A model generated the notes under the pieces. That model had not been told where the DNA came from. It searched no databases and saw only the letters and a list, made by a program, of their open reading frames with translations. A DNA stretch of 64,000 bases from Sphingobacterium spiritivorum ATCC 33861. GTDB lineage: Bacteria > Bacteroidota > Bacteroidia > Sphingobacteriales > Sphingobacteriaceae. Location: contig NZ_GL379772.1 of NCBI RefSeq assembly GCF_000143765.1, positions 124,001-188,000 of the forward strand, read 5' to 3'. Shown one piece after another: positions 17,370 through 26,186 of this stretch (the first letter of the stretch is position 1; every line of letters starts with the position of its first letter). The position numbers and the translations under genes were made by a program.

Positions 17370-18283
17370 TATATCAACAACTTCCAGAAAGGTTTTCTTT
17401 TAAAAAGATATCTGTATTCCTGGAGGTATTCATCCATAATACGGGGTTTTCTTAAAATTAAGTTGGTGATCGTATCGCACTCAGGTTCCGGAATATGAAG
17501 AGCCAGATTATCCAGTTCTACAATATGGCTGGCTAACCATTCAGGCAATTTTGCTTTTCTGGTTAACAGACTAAAAAATTCATCCGCTGTAATATTTACA
17601 TATTCGATTTTACGTCCGGTTACATGAGACAATTTGTCGGCCATCTCTATATTACTAATAGCCTGAGGACCGGCCAGAATAACAGATCCCTCCTTTACTT
17701 GTTCCGGAGTTAATAAATAATGGATCGCTACTGTTGCCACATCCCGGCAATCAATATAATTTCTCTTCGCATCTCCTAATGTTCCGTAAATTTTACCAAA
17801 ATATTGAATGGTAAATGTATTGCGTTCCCAGTTCTGCATAAATGAATGAGGTCTCAGACAACAGAATTCATCCATGTTCTGCACAAGGTAATCATCAATT
17901 ATATTATGCCACTGACTGACTTCGACATGAGCAGCCGGCTGAACGACCGGAGCAGACAACTTCACGATCCTTTTGATACCACTTTGTTTGGCTGCATCTA
18001 TTATATTTATTTCATACTGCACCTGCTGTGGTGATGTTGCTGTCAATAGAAACAAAGCATCTGCTCCTACACAGGCTTTTTGAAGCTGTTCTATTGAATT
18101 CAGATCAGCGCTTACATACGTTATATTCGAAGTCCGGGAATCTGTCCGCACGGGATACATCCGGTCAGGATGTCTGAGCACTCCTCTTACTATACAGTCA
18201 TACTCTGTTAATTGATGCATCACTTCTCTTCCCACCGTACCCGTACATCCAAAAACAACTATTGTTGGTCTAATTTTTTTCAT
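17369..18283 (-). CDS. NmrA-like NAD(P)-binding protein
   Basis: A protein of 304 residues. VVFGCTGTVGREVMHQL is the GxxGxxG dinucleotide-binding loop of atypical SDR proteins; DALFLLTATSP and KLSAPVVQPAA follow the NmrA/quinone-reductase 2 pattern. The usual Tyr-x3-Lys catalytic pair of SDR enzymes is not in place, so it may be a redox sensor or a quinone reductase. Its start overlaps the upstream membrane-protein gene by 14 bases, placing it last in the AraC-headed operon. Confidence 0.85.
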   Translation of the reverse strand: MKKIRPTIVVFGCTGTVGREVMHQLTEYDCIVRGVLRHPDRMYPVRTDSRTSNITYVSADLNSIEQLQKACVGADALFLLTATSPQQVQYEINIIDAAKQSGIKRIVKLSAPVVQPAAHVEVSQWHNIIDDYLVQNMDEFCCLRPHSFMQNWERNTFTIQYFGKIYGTLGDAKRNYIDCRDVATVAIHYLLTPEQVKEGSVILAGPQAISNIEMADKLSHVTGRKIEYVNITADEFFSLLTRKAKLPEWLASHIVELDNLALHIPEPECDTITNLILRKPRIMDEYLQEYRYLFKRKPFWKLLI

Positions 18284-18677
18284 CTTTATAATTTTTCATG
18301 TGTTGACGTGCCGTTAATATGACTGCACCCAGAAAAGCTGAAAACGTGATGTTAAAACATTCCGATGGTAAATTGAGTAAGGAAGTGCAAAATATTCCCA
18401 GGCTGATCATTAAAAAGACAACAATAAGAGATCTTATCAGCTTATTTTGTACTAAGATCTGTCTCGACTCAAACTGCCACAGTATAATAAAGCTAAATAG
18501 CGTTGATAATAAGGAAGACAGACCTATAGTTGTATAGCTTGCCCTCATTAGTTCTGTTTTTTGAAGAAAATAACCAGATAAAAAAGACATCAGGGCCGGA
18601 AATACATAAGAAGGTACAGCCGCAGCCACCAGCGTACGTAAATTGAAAGCTGACGGAATATAGTTTCTATTTCTCAT
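18270..18677 (-). CDS. Four-helix membrane protein, unknown function
   Basis: A protein of 135 residues with four predicted membrane helices (around 18-36, 46-64, 80-100 and 105-122) and a short charged tail (MKNYKDEKN). No motif is recognised. It overlaps the next gene by 14 bases and follows the DUF2141 gene by 65 bases, so it belongs to the same transcription unit. Confidence 0.65.
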   Translation of the reverse strand: MRNRNYIPSAFNLRTLVAAAVPSYVFPALMSFLSGYFLQKTELMRASYTTIGLSSLLSTLFSFIILWQFESRQILVQNKLIRSLIVVFLMISLGIFCTSLLNLPSECFNITFSAFLGAVILTARQHMKNYKDEKN

Positions 18678-18742
18678 AATAAGTAATTTATAAGAACCGG
18701 AAAACTCTCTGAATTAATCCGTTATCCGGTTCTGGATTATAT

Positions 18743-19165
18743 TTAATAAAGCTTAATCGTTTGGATTACATGATCACGGTCTACCCTTATCGAGCAGTCC
18801 TTAAAACCGGGCTTAGCAGATGGTTTGAAATTATTTCCATAGCCAACAGGTTCCTGCGGAATACCAAACCAATCTTGTTTTAATTTCTTATTGTCATCCT
18901 TATCCTGAAAAACAGTGATGGCGTAGATACCTTTCCTGGGCAATTCAATAACGAATGTCAGATTTGAATCATCTGCTTTAAGTGTTTTACTCAGGAAGAC
19001 TTTCTTCAGGAAATCTTCTTTTTTATCATAAATATTCAATATGACCGTGCCTTTACCCGGTTCAACATTTGTGACATTGATACTCAGTTTTGCCTGTTGA
19101 GCCCTAGCCATGACTGATGTACACAGGAGAAAAGCTGTAAAAATTGTAGTTTTCATGATTTTCAA
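18743..19165 (-). CDS. DUF2141 exported protein
   Basis: A protein of 140 residues with a signal peptide (TTIFTAFLLCTSVMARAQ). GTVILNIYDKKEDFLKK, then GIYAITVFQDKDDNKKLKQD and EPVGYGNNFKPSAKPGF are signatures of DUF2141, a small beta-sandwich family found in envelopes of Bacteroidota and Proteobacteria. Function is unknown. An alternative start lies three codons in. Its neighbours, an outer-membrane barrel and an AraC regulator, suggest a role at the cell surface. Confidence 0.85.
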   Translation of the reverse strand: MKIMKTTIFTAFLLCTSVMARAQQAKLSINVTNVEPGKGTVILNIYDKKEDFLKKVFLSKTLKADDSNLTFVIELPRKGIYAITVFQDKDDNKKLKQDWFGIPQEPVGYGNNFKPSAKPGFKDCSIRVDRDHVIQTIKLY

Positions 19166-19193
19166 TGGATTATTTGAATGGATTTTAATTTAT

Positions 19194-20189
19194 TTATCTC
19201 CTGCCAATACGATAAGTCAATGCTGCTTTTCCGTATGCCATATTAGAAATAGAGGACTTATTCACAGTTTTTTGGTTAGTGTCGTACAGTTCGTAACTGT
19301 TCAAAAGTCCCATTCCTCCCTGTGCCTGCAACCAAAGTCCTCCTATCAGCCGTTGATGTATTTGCAATCCGCCGTGAATCGTGGAGAACTGAGCATAATC
19401 TATCTCTCTGTCGTTATAACCGCGATAATTTTTCAGGTTAAACCGTGTCCAGTCTATGGAGCCTGCCAAACCGACCTGTGTATTCGAACTTACATTATAG
19501 AGCACATTTAACCGGGGCCAGTAAAATTGTGCGAGCCATTTATTGTTAGTACTGCGATAGTCAACAGTTATTCCCGGCGTAATCAATGTCTCTCCGAAAG
19601 AATACAGTGCATGAACGCCAAATCCGATCTCAAGATTTGATTCAGAACCAAATTTTTTGGATACCCCAAGTATACCGTCCAGAATCAGATCATCAAACGA
19701 GACGGACTTTTCTCCAGCAAGGGTTGGCATAGCTATCGCCATGACAGACCATTTACGCGAAATGGGGTGTTGGATAATTAGGGTTGATTTTATTTCCTGA
19801 ATCCTTCCGATACGATTTGGATCATCGATCGTATTGTCATCATAATTGAAGTCCATCAACCGATAATTCATATTTGTAAAAATGCTGGTTTTACCAATAT
19901 TAACAGGAGGAACCGATAGCCAGGCATCATATGTATTCAGTTGAAACTTATTCTCTGAATCTAAACTGCCCAAGGGCATGTCTTTAAAAGTAGTCTTATT
20001 ATGACTGGTAACTGCGATTCCACCGATATCCTGAATAATCTGACTGTAACTGTTATGTATAAAGAGGATAGAAAATAAAGCGACCAGATACAGACGTGTA
20101 CATGTGGTCAGCGCTTTATACTTACCATTAGAGATGACCGATAGCCTACTGCCGATATCACCGTTTTTAATAACTATTAATGTTTTCAT
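19194..20189 (-). CDS. DUF6268-type outer-membrane beta-barrel protein
   Basis: A protein of 331 residues. After an unusually long basic lead of about 33 residues comes a hydrophobic segment (LYLVALFSILFIHNSYSQ) that looks like a signal peptide. The rest alternates polar and aromatic residues as in a beta barrel (for example NIGKTSIFTNMNYRLMDF) and ends in AALTYRIGRR. Resembles DUF6268 proteins. No internal Met offers a better start, so the long lead may be real. It follows the AraC regulator by 66 bases. Confidence 0.7.
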   Translation of the reverse strand: MKTLIVIKNGDIGSRLSVISNGKYKALTTCTRLYLVALFSILFIHNSYSQIIQDIGGIAVTSHNKTTFKDMPLGSLDSENKFQLNTYDAWLSVPPVNIGKTSIFTNMNYRLMDFNYDDNTIDDPNRIGRIQEIKSTLIIQHPISRKWSVMAIAMPTLAGEKSVSFDDLILDGILGVSKKFGSESNLEIGFGVHALYSFGETLITPGITVDYRSTNNKWLAQFYWPRLNVLYNVSSNTQVGLAGSIDWTRFNLKNYRGYNDREIDYAQFSTIHGGLQIHQRLIGGLWLQAQGGMGLLNSYELYDTNQKTVNKSSISNMAYGKAALTYRIGRR

Positions 20190-20255
20190 TTTCTTTGATT
20201 TTGTTAATACAAAGATGGCCTGAAAACAAACAGTGCTTTAAAACGAAATCACGTT

Positions 20256-21146
20256 TTACTCGGACAAATCCTGCATAAAAGCAATCCGATATTCCGATGG
20301 GGTTATTCCGGTTATTTTTTTAAAGAGGCGCCCAAAATAGCTGGGGTCACCATAATTGAGTTCAAAAGCAATTTCGGAAATGCTTTTGGTCAGATCCTGC
20401 AACAGCAGCTGGCTTTGCAGGATGCTCACCTTATTGATCCATTCTTTCGGACTTTCACCGATAGTTTCACTTACACATCTATGAAGGTAGTTTTCAGAAA
20501 CAGATAACTTAGCAGCATAAAATAAGATGATCTTATGTTCCTGATAGTGCTTATACACGAGTTCCTTAAAATTAAAAGTAACCTCAGCACTTCGGTTCAT
20601 ATTTTTATTTAACTCCTTACTGGAAGTAAATATCTTTTGCAGTCCAGCCTGAAAAAGTGAATAGCAGATCCCCAGATTTGGATTGGGGTGATAAAGTTCG
20701 ATGCTCAACAGCTCAAATAATGAGTTAAGCCATATGCTGCTCTCCTCAGGTAACTGAATAACTACATTGGCAGAAAAAAGTTTAATAAGTTCCTGTTTGG
20801 ATAACAACTGATTGAGTGTCTGATCTTCGAATAAAATCATATATCCGGTAGCATCCGGACTTACCTCTTTTAATGAAGTCACATTACCCTGCCTGACAAA
20901 TAAGATCTCATTTTTTTTTAGGGATACCAGATTAGCATCTACCTGCTGTTTGGCGCTTCCTCCGGTAATATGAACAATAAAATTGAATTCCGGCCTGTGT
21001 AGGGGTGTAGGCACTTTGATAAAACCAGATGTTTTTGCTATATCGTGAATCTGAATAGGTGTTCTTAAAACAGCAAATTCTGTCGACATTTCTGACATAA
21101 ACTGTCCTCTGAAATCTGTAGGCGTTATTCTCTTAATTTTATTCAC
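20256..21146 (-). CDS. AraC-family transcriptional regulator
   Basis: A protein of 296 residues. The N-terminal half is a cupin-like sensor (PEFNFIVHITGGSAKQQVD, then KKNEILFVRQGNV). The C-terminal double helix-turn-helix is plain: KLSVSENYLHRCVSETIGES and SISEIAFELNYGDPSYFGRL followed by ITGITPSEYR. It heads a same-strand series of four envelope or redox genes with short gaps and probably controls them. Confidence 0.93.
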   Translation of the reverse strand: MNKIKRITPTDFRGQFMSEMSTEFAVLRTPIQIHDIAKTSGFIKVPTPLHRPEFNFIVHITGGSAKQQVDANLVSLKKNEILFVRQGNVTSLKEVSPDATGYMILFEDQTLNQLLSKQELIKLFSANVVIQLPEESSIWLNSLFELLSIELYHPNPNLGICYSLFQAGLQKIFTSSKELNKNMNRSAEVTFNFKELVYKHYQEHKIILFYAAKLSVSENYLHRCVSETIGESPKEWINKVSILQSQLLLQDLTKSISEIAFELNYGDPSYFGRLFKKITGITPSEYRIAFMQDLSE

Positions 21147-21235
21147 AACACAAAATTAACAACCTATATTATAGTATTATAACCTCATTTCAACAAAAAA
21201 ACAACAATTTAGGTCAAAAATAAATGCTCTCAGGT

Positions 21236-21736
21236 TTATGGCTCCAGTAACAGTATTAATGGATCTAATATTTCTTCTTCAAATTCCATTGAATGCTTCT
21301 CAGAAATCTTTCCGTTGCTATAATTCGGACTGATTTTATAATTCTTTAAAAACTGTTTCCTTTTAATACCCAGACTATAGTGCCAGCTACCTGAATCAGC
21401 ATTTATAAAAATCACAGCTTCATCAAACATCATCAGCTTTCGTCTGCCAAAAGGAGAGTTTTCACGATAAACAGCCCGATCGTACCTATCAAAAATGTAC
21501 CTGACATTCAAACGAAAAAGTATATCATACAAGCCGTGAAGTATAAAGTAAATGATTACAGCTAAACATAAGATCCTGCCACCCTCACCTAGCTGCTGAG
21601 CAAACAGAATCAACACAATAACAGAGATCACCACTGCTACGGCATAACACATTAATGAGGATATAATTCTGCGGTTAGGCTGCAGAGAGATACCGTAAGG
21701 TGCATGCTCAAATCTGAGTCTATCTCTGATGCTCAT
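21236..21736 (-). CDS. Membrane protein with PH-like C-terminal part, unknown function
   Basis: A protein of 166 residues with two membrane helices (about 28-48 and 50-72), then a hydrophilic part (YIFDRYDRAVYRENSPFGRR followed by KLMMFDEAVIFINADSGS) arranged like a small sheet domain. The start overlaps the preceding gene by 17 bases, so the two are translated as a pair. Not a named family to my knowledge. It is last in a run of small membrane genes. Confidence 0.65.
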   Translation of the reverse strand: MSIRDRLRFEHAPYGISLQPNRRIISSLMCYAVAVVISVIVLILFAQQLGEGGRILCLAVIIYFILHGLYDILFRLNVRYIFDRYDRAVYRENSPFGRRKLMMFDEAVIFINADSGSWHYSLGIKRKQFLKNYKISPNYSNGKISEKHSMEFEEEILDPLILLLEP

Positions 21737-22178
21737 AACTTATTATTTCGTCTATTTCGTTTAATATGTGTTGTATAGGTCTTGCAAAAAAGCTCTGTGC
21801 CAACTGTATATCCTTTTTCTTCCCGTTGTTATCCCCATAGGTAGCAACGAGACCTACATTGGTGGTAATAAAACCAAACTGGAGTGTTTTATGAACTGTA
21901 AAACCCTTTAAATCCGCAAAAGGAATAGTCCTGGAGACTTTTATAAACCCTGTTTTGGTACGGATTTCTTTTTTATCTACATCTATGATGAGGTAACTAT
22001 TGAGAATAGAAAGAATTAACAATACCACTATTCCTATCATCCACCATTTAAAGGAAGATTCAGGTATCGCTGTAAAGCCGGCAATAGTTAGTAATACAAA
22101 GGATCCAACCAAAGGGATATATAGTCCCCATTGTGTATTTAGTTTGTATTCGTTTCCGTTTCTTGTAAATTTTTTCAC
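21720..22178 (-). CDS. Membrane protein with PH-like domain, unknown function
   Basis: A protein of 152 residues. Two adjacent membrane helices (about 17-34 and 42-60) precede a PH-like half: LIIDVDKKEIRTKTGFIKVS, then RTIPFADLKGFTVHKTLQFG. The IPFADLKGF block, in which a strand meets the conserved acidic loop, is shared with the degraded copy at 23.4 kb. Proteins of this form occur singly or in clusters in Bacteroidota, with no settled function. Confidence 0.7.
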   Translation of the reverse strand: MKKFTRNGNEYKLNTQWGLYIPLVGSFVLLTIAGFTAIPESSFKWWMIGIVVLLILSILNSYLIIDVDKKEIRTKTGFIKVSRTIPFADLKGFTVHKTLQFGFITTNVGLVATYGDNNGKKKDIQLAQSFFARPIQHILNEIDEIISYEHQR

Positions 22179-22243
22179 TTGCTTATTTTCTGTTTTCAGG
22201 TATCTGATCTATACTGATATTTATGAAAAGTTGCCTTAGCGGT

Positions 22244-22819
22244 TTATTTATTTGAAGATTTACCAAATCCCGGTGTATTCAACATTTTGTACTCCACTCC
22301 ATGCCTGTCGGCATAGGGCATGATCAGATCATGTACTTTATTATATTTTTCATCGACCAAAGCACCTTTTGTTTCTTCCAGTGCTGCAATAGCGGCATCA
22401 ATTTCAGCAGCAGGCTTGCCTTCATCAATCATTCCGGCAATTCGTGGAAAATCATTTTTATAAATATCATCTGCGTATTGAAACATGTCCAAAGCAGCTT
22501 TCAATATCGGAGCTGTTTCCTCATCGGATTTAAGATCTTTTATATCCCGGATATCGGCATCAAACATATTTACATAGCGATTTTGCACATACTCCGTAGC
22601 GTTCACCTTTTTCACTTCATTTTGAGGAGTAACAATAACCAGGTTTCCTACCTTCAGTTGTCCCCGAATCTCCGTAAAATGCAGTTCAAAACCATCCGGA
22701 ATTTTATTACTATTCAGTTTTACTTTTTCAAAAACCATTTCAGGGTAACTTTTTTCACCCAGTCCGCAGGAAACTACACACAGACTCAGGATAAATACTA
22801 TATAATATATTCTTTTCAT
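22244..22819 (-). CDS. Lipoprotein of unknown function
   Basis: A protein of 191 residues with a lipoprotein signal (IVFILSLCVVSCGLGEKS, lipobox VVSC). The mature part is helical and charged, with EMVFEKVKLNSNKIPDGFEL and a run of helices from about 90 to 180. No enzyme motif is seen. It sits between PH-like membrane protein genes on the same strand, 65 and 16 bases apart, and may work with them at the membrane. Confidence 0.75.
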   Translation of the reverse strand: MKRIYYIVFILSLCVVSCGLGEKSYPEMVFEKVKLNSNKIPDGFELHFTEIRGQLKVGNLVIVTPQNEVKKVNATEYVQNRYVNMFDADIRDIKDLKSDEETAPILKAALDMFQYADDIYKNDFPRIAGMIDEGKPAAEIDAAIAALEETKGALVDEKYNKVHDLIMPYADRHGVEYKMLNTPGFGKSSNK

Positions 22820-22835
22820 TTTTTCTACGCTGTTT

Positions 22836-23297
22836 TTATTGATTTAAGACTTCTTCCAGTTCGTTATACAGGAGCTGAATCTTCTTCTTGCTTAGTGAAG
22901 AAGTCAGCTCAAAGCGCTTCGTTTTATCAGCAAATCTGAATCTCACGTATAAAGTGACGTGGATCGGTATTCCGAAAATCCATTTTATAACATATATTTC
23001 TAGCCTTTCAATCTCCGAAAAGCTATAGAGCAAAGGGGCCTGTCCCCTTACTCCCGTATCAATTTTAAACTTTCTCTCGTTAGGAAATATTCTGGTTTTG
23101 GATAGCCTAATAAATAGAAATGCCAGCATCAGCGAAGTTAAAATTATAATGCTGACACCTGTTTTGAAGTGATCGCTATAGATGATTATTGCTGCCCCGA
23201 TAAGCCACCAGACTACAATAATAATATGAAAAAAGGAAATAAAACTTTTCAGTTTATAACTATTATCGTCCTGTATAAGATATGTGTATGCTTGCAT
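22836..23297 (-). CDS. Membrane protein with PH-like domain, unknown function
   Basis: A protein of 153 residues from the ATG at 23297. Two membrane helices (about 18-37 and 40-58) are followed by the strand-rich part FPNERKFKIDTGVRGQAPLL, YSFSEIERLEIYVIKWIFGI and a C-terminal helix KKIQLLYNELEEVLNQ. The order matches the 21.7-kb and 0.4-kb proteins, suggesting repeated duplication of one small family. Confidence 0.65.
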   Translation of the reverse strand: MQAYTYLIQDDNSYKLKSFISFFHIIIVVWWLIGAAIIIYSDHFKTGVSIIILTSLMLAFLFIRLSKTRIFPNERKFKIDTGVRGQAPLLYSFSEIERLEIYVIKWIFGIPIHVTLYVRFRFADKTKRFELTSSLSKKKIQLLYNELEEVLNQ

Positions 23298-23356
23298 TAT
23301 TATTCTGTTTTTAATAGTAATTGCTGACAACAAGATCTGTTCTTCAAAAAACTGCT

Positions 23357-23530
23357 TTACGGGCTAAAATTTTCAATATCCGCAAAAGGCACTGCTTCCT
23401 GAAATAAAAACAGTTCCGATTGCCGGATAATGGGATGGCTGTTTAAGTCAATCACAACACTGCTAAAACATCCATTTAATAAAACTGCACCTGAATAAAA
23501 CTGAATCTGTCTGAAAACTTCCTTAATCCG
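23357..23530 (-). pseudogene. Remnant of a PH-like membrane protein gene
   Basis: The open frame here lacks a usable start after the end of the DUF4870 gene. Its last 57 codons read as a recognisable block: SGAVLLNGCFSSVVIDLNSH, then ELFLFQEAVPFADIENFSP before a stop. This matches the segment IIDVDKKEIRTKTGFI...RTIPFADLKGF of the intact gene at 21.7 kb, in order and spacing, but without the membrane helices before and the C-terminal half after. The most likely reading is a truncated, decayed relative. Confidence 0.45.
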
Positions 23531-23564
23531 GTTTTGTCTCTTTGATTTCTCCCTTAAGAAAGAC

Positions 23565-23885
23565 TTAGCTGATAAAGGCGAATTTATTTTCAAAGAAACT
23601 GCCAATAAACGGAAGTGGTTTTTTAGCCCCGTTTGAGGCATTGATCGCTCCGATAATAAGAAGTACCAGAGAAATAACACTGATGTAACTTAGCGCATAG
23701 ATATGCGTTATGCTCATGACTATTTGTAGTACAATACTCAACGCAAAAGAAAAAACGATCAAGCCAAGCCCCTGTTTCAGATGATATTTTGCAGAATCGT
23801 CTGCTTTTTCTTTTCCTGAAAAATAAGCGATAAGCCATCCGATTAATGTAATGTACGATAGGATTGAAATTGTCTTGTTGTCCAT
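23565..23885 (-). CDS. DUF4870 membrane protein
   Basis: A protein of 106 residues from the ATG at 23885. It begins MDNKTISILSYITLIGWLIA, has YHLKQGLGLIVFSFA in the middle, and ends in PLPFIGSFFENKFAF, the usual plan of DUF4870 with three to four helices and a conserved short basic loop. A paralogue with the same ends lies at 30.9 kb. Function unknown. Divergent from the TPR regulator across a spacer that contains phased repeats. Confidence 0.85.
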   Translation of the reverse strand: MDNKTISILSYITLIGWLIAYFSGKEKADDSAKYHLKQGLGLIVFSFALSIVLQIVMSITHIYALSYISVISLVLLIIGAINASNGAKKPLPFIGSFFENKFAFIS

Positions 23886-23975
23886 GATAATGTATTTGAT
23901 TAAGTTTAAATTTTGTTTTGAAATTCGTTGAGTCAAAGTTGCAGGTATTTGGGAAGAAAATTTGTTTTTGAATTC

Positions 23976-24030
23976 CTACAAAACAGCTACTGCAACAAAA
24001 ACAGGCAACTACAAAACGACTACAAAACAA
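23976..24030. repeat. Five 11-bp phased repeats between DUF4870 and the TPR regulator
   Basis: Consecutive 11-base units read CTACAAAACAG, CTACTGCAACA, AAAACAGGCAA, CTACAAAACGA and CTACAAAACAA. Units 1, 4 and 5 share CTACAAAAC. The repeat is close to the DNA helical period, so the sites would lie on one face, as for an operator bound by several subunits. Confidence 0.55.
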
Positions 24031-24128
24031 AATAACAATCTAAATGTCAATAAATTAACCGTCAACTGATTATTTCAAAACCTGCGCAAATCGTTGCTGT
24101 ATGTTTACAATTTTTGTACTTTAACAGC

Positions 24129-25979
24129 ATGAAAATCAGATTTTGTTGTCTATTTATAATTGTACTTTGTGTAGCGACATACTGTGATGCACAGAATATG
24201 CTGACCGACAGCCTGCAAAACAGGTTGAAAGAGAATGCCATTTCTGTTACCGAAAAATTCAGAATTTATAATGAACTTATTGAGCTGTACCGGATCAATG
24301 ACAATTATCCTTTAGCTGAAACAACAGTACAGCATCAACTCTTGTTAGCAAAGAATACGCATAATGAGACAGAACAAGTAAAAGCATTGGTCCAAAAAGG
24401 AGTAATTACACTCAATAAATCAGAATATGATAAGTTTCAGACAGATCTGGATGCAGCGGAGAGGGCTGCAAAAAAAGCCGGTACTCCAATAACAAAGCTG
24501 TATGCCAGCTACCTCCGCATATATTATTACAACACACTGGGAGAATATGAGAATGCTATAAAACTGGCACAGGTCCTATTACCCGAAATAGAAAAACAGC
24601 CTGATGAAGTCCTGTTAAAGGCCAAACTCAATTATATTCTATACGGAATTTATTCAGAATGGAACGATGCTGAAAATGCAACCTTATATGCGAAAAAAGC
24701 AATAACATTCGCTGAAATGTCCGGACATAAAAATATGATGAGCTCTGCATATTCTGCATTAGCGGTATGCTATGCATATAAATATGAGAAAACAGGAGAT
24801 ATCAAAGATCTGGATGCTGTAGTTGAAATGTGTCAAAAGGCTGTAGCCCTATACCATCACTTTCCGGGACATATTTCAGATTATACCTATGCTTTATCTT
24901 TACTGAACCTGGCTAATTATAATCTGATGTATCCGGTAATCAAACCTTCCGTTCGCAGGGAAATTGAAAGCGCTTCTAATGAAATACTGCAACTTACCCG
25001 GCATATATCCAACAGTCAGCCTCTTCAGGCAGGTGCTCTTGGTATTTTGAGCAACCTGGCCATGAAGGACAATAATGTATTGCTCTCCGAACAGTATTTA
25101 CTTAAGGCTGAAGCTATTGCGATGACTCAAAGACCTGTTTATTATTATACACTCCTGAATATTGTAAGCGATCTGGCAAAGCTGTATGCGGATCAGAAAA
25201 ACTTCCGGAAAGCCTATGAATATCAATCCAAAACAACGGAATACAACAACCTGTTGTATAATGAAAACCAGGCTGCTACTGCAAAAAAACTGGAAGCACA
25301 GTATCAGGCGCAAAAAAGAGAAACAGAATTTCAGGCATTAACACAGAGGGCCGTAAGCCTTAAGCGTGAAAAATTACTGTATATAGGATTAGGTATCATT
25401 GGATTAATAGGTGCATTTTTTATGTTTCGCTCCTATCATTTCAAACTTCGTTTTTCTTTAGAAAGTGAGAAAAAACTGATCACCGAAAAACATGAGGCCG
25501 AAATTCAGTTTAAACTTGAGCAAGAAGAGAAAGCAAGGCTAAAAGCAGAACAGGAATTGCTTACATTAAAACAACAACAACTTCAACGCGAAGCACTGGT
25601 AAACCAGCTTCATTTGCAGCATAAAAACGAAGTACTTCAACAATTGGAAAGCAGATTATCCGATGATAAAGACATTAATATCCGGCAGGTAGTCAAAGAA
25701 GAGTACCGCATGGACCATGAATTTGAAAAGGCCAAATTCAGTATACAGGAGCTGCATCCGGATTTTTTTAAGAATCTCAATGACAGATCCAGACAGAAAC
25801 TGACAAACCTTGATTTTAAATACTGTGCTTATCTCTACCTCGGTATGGAAACCAAACAAATTGCCCATTTGCTGAATGTGGAACCTAAAAGTGTAAGGAT
25901 GACCAAGTATCGTCTCAAACAGAAGTTTAACCTGGATTCGGAAACAGATCTTACGGGTTACCTTAAGAATATAGTTTAA
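24129..25979 (+). CDS. Exported TPR protein with transmembrane helix and C-terminal HTH
   Basis: A protein of 616 residues from the ATG at 24129; the frame also opens at a TTG five codons earlier, which is less likely. The order is signal peptide (to about 25, CDAQ), a TPR array (about 50-395, for example AENATLYAKKAITFAEMSG), a membrane helix (LLYIGLGIIGLIGAFFMF), a long coiled coil rich in Glu and Gln, and a LuxR/Sig70-like helix-turn-helix (LDFKYCAYLYLGMETKQIAH, then VRMTKYRLKQKF). Such one-component membrane regulators are common in Bacteroidota: the TPR part senses outside and the HTH binds DNA inside. Confidence 0.9.
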   Translation: MKIRFCCLFIIVLCVATYCDAQNMLTDSLQNRLKENAISVTEKFRIYNELIELYRINDNYPLAETTVQHQLLLAKNTHNETEQVKALVQKGVITLNKSEYDKFQTDLDAAERAAKKAGTPITKLYASYLRIYYYNTLGEYENAIKLAQVLLPEIEKQPDEVLLKAKLNYILYGIYSEWNDAENATLYAKKAITFAEMSGHKNMMSSAYSALAVCYAYKYEKTGDIKDLDAVVEMCQKAVALYHHFPGHISDYTYALSLLNLANYNLMYPVIKPSVRREIESASNEILQLTRHISNSQPLQAGALGILSNLAMKDNNVLLSEQYLLKAEAIAMTQRPVYYYTLLNIVSDLAKLYADQKNFRKAYEYQSKTTEYNNLLYNENQAATAKKLEAQYQAQKRETEFQALTQRAVSLKREKLLYIGLGIIGLIGAFFMFRSYHFKLRFSLESEKKLITEKHEAEIQFKLEQEEKARLKAEQELLTLKQQQLQREALVNQLHLQHKNEVLQQLESRLSDDKDINIRQVVKEEYRMDHEFEKAKFSIQELHPDFFKNLNDRSRQKLTNLDFKYCAYLYLGMETKQIAHLLNVEPKSVRMTKYRLKQKFNLDSETDLTGYLKNIV

Positions 25980-26186
25980 AATATCAGACACCTATCTTTC
26001 CAACGCTCTGGTAATGTCCTTATCAACAGGAATGATTGCTGAGTCAACTCAATTTTCTGCCGATGCGCTAATATGGGATATTTACTTTTGCAGGCATTAT
26101 TACCCTGACTTTTTTTCTTTGTTAAATATTTTAAAAAACAGAAAAGGGCATAAAACTTCAAAATAAAAGGAAGGTTGCGGGTTACG

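Noticed and set aside
23530..23680. Long frame overlapping the DUF4870 gene out of phase
   Set aside because: The DUF4870 reading is conserved with its paralogue; only the part after its stop resembles a real protein remnant.
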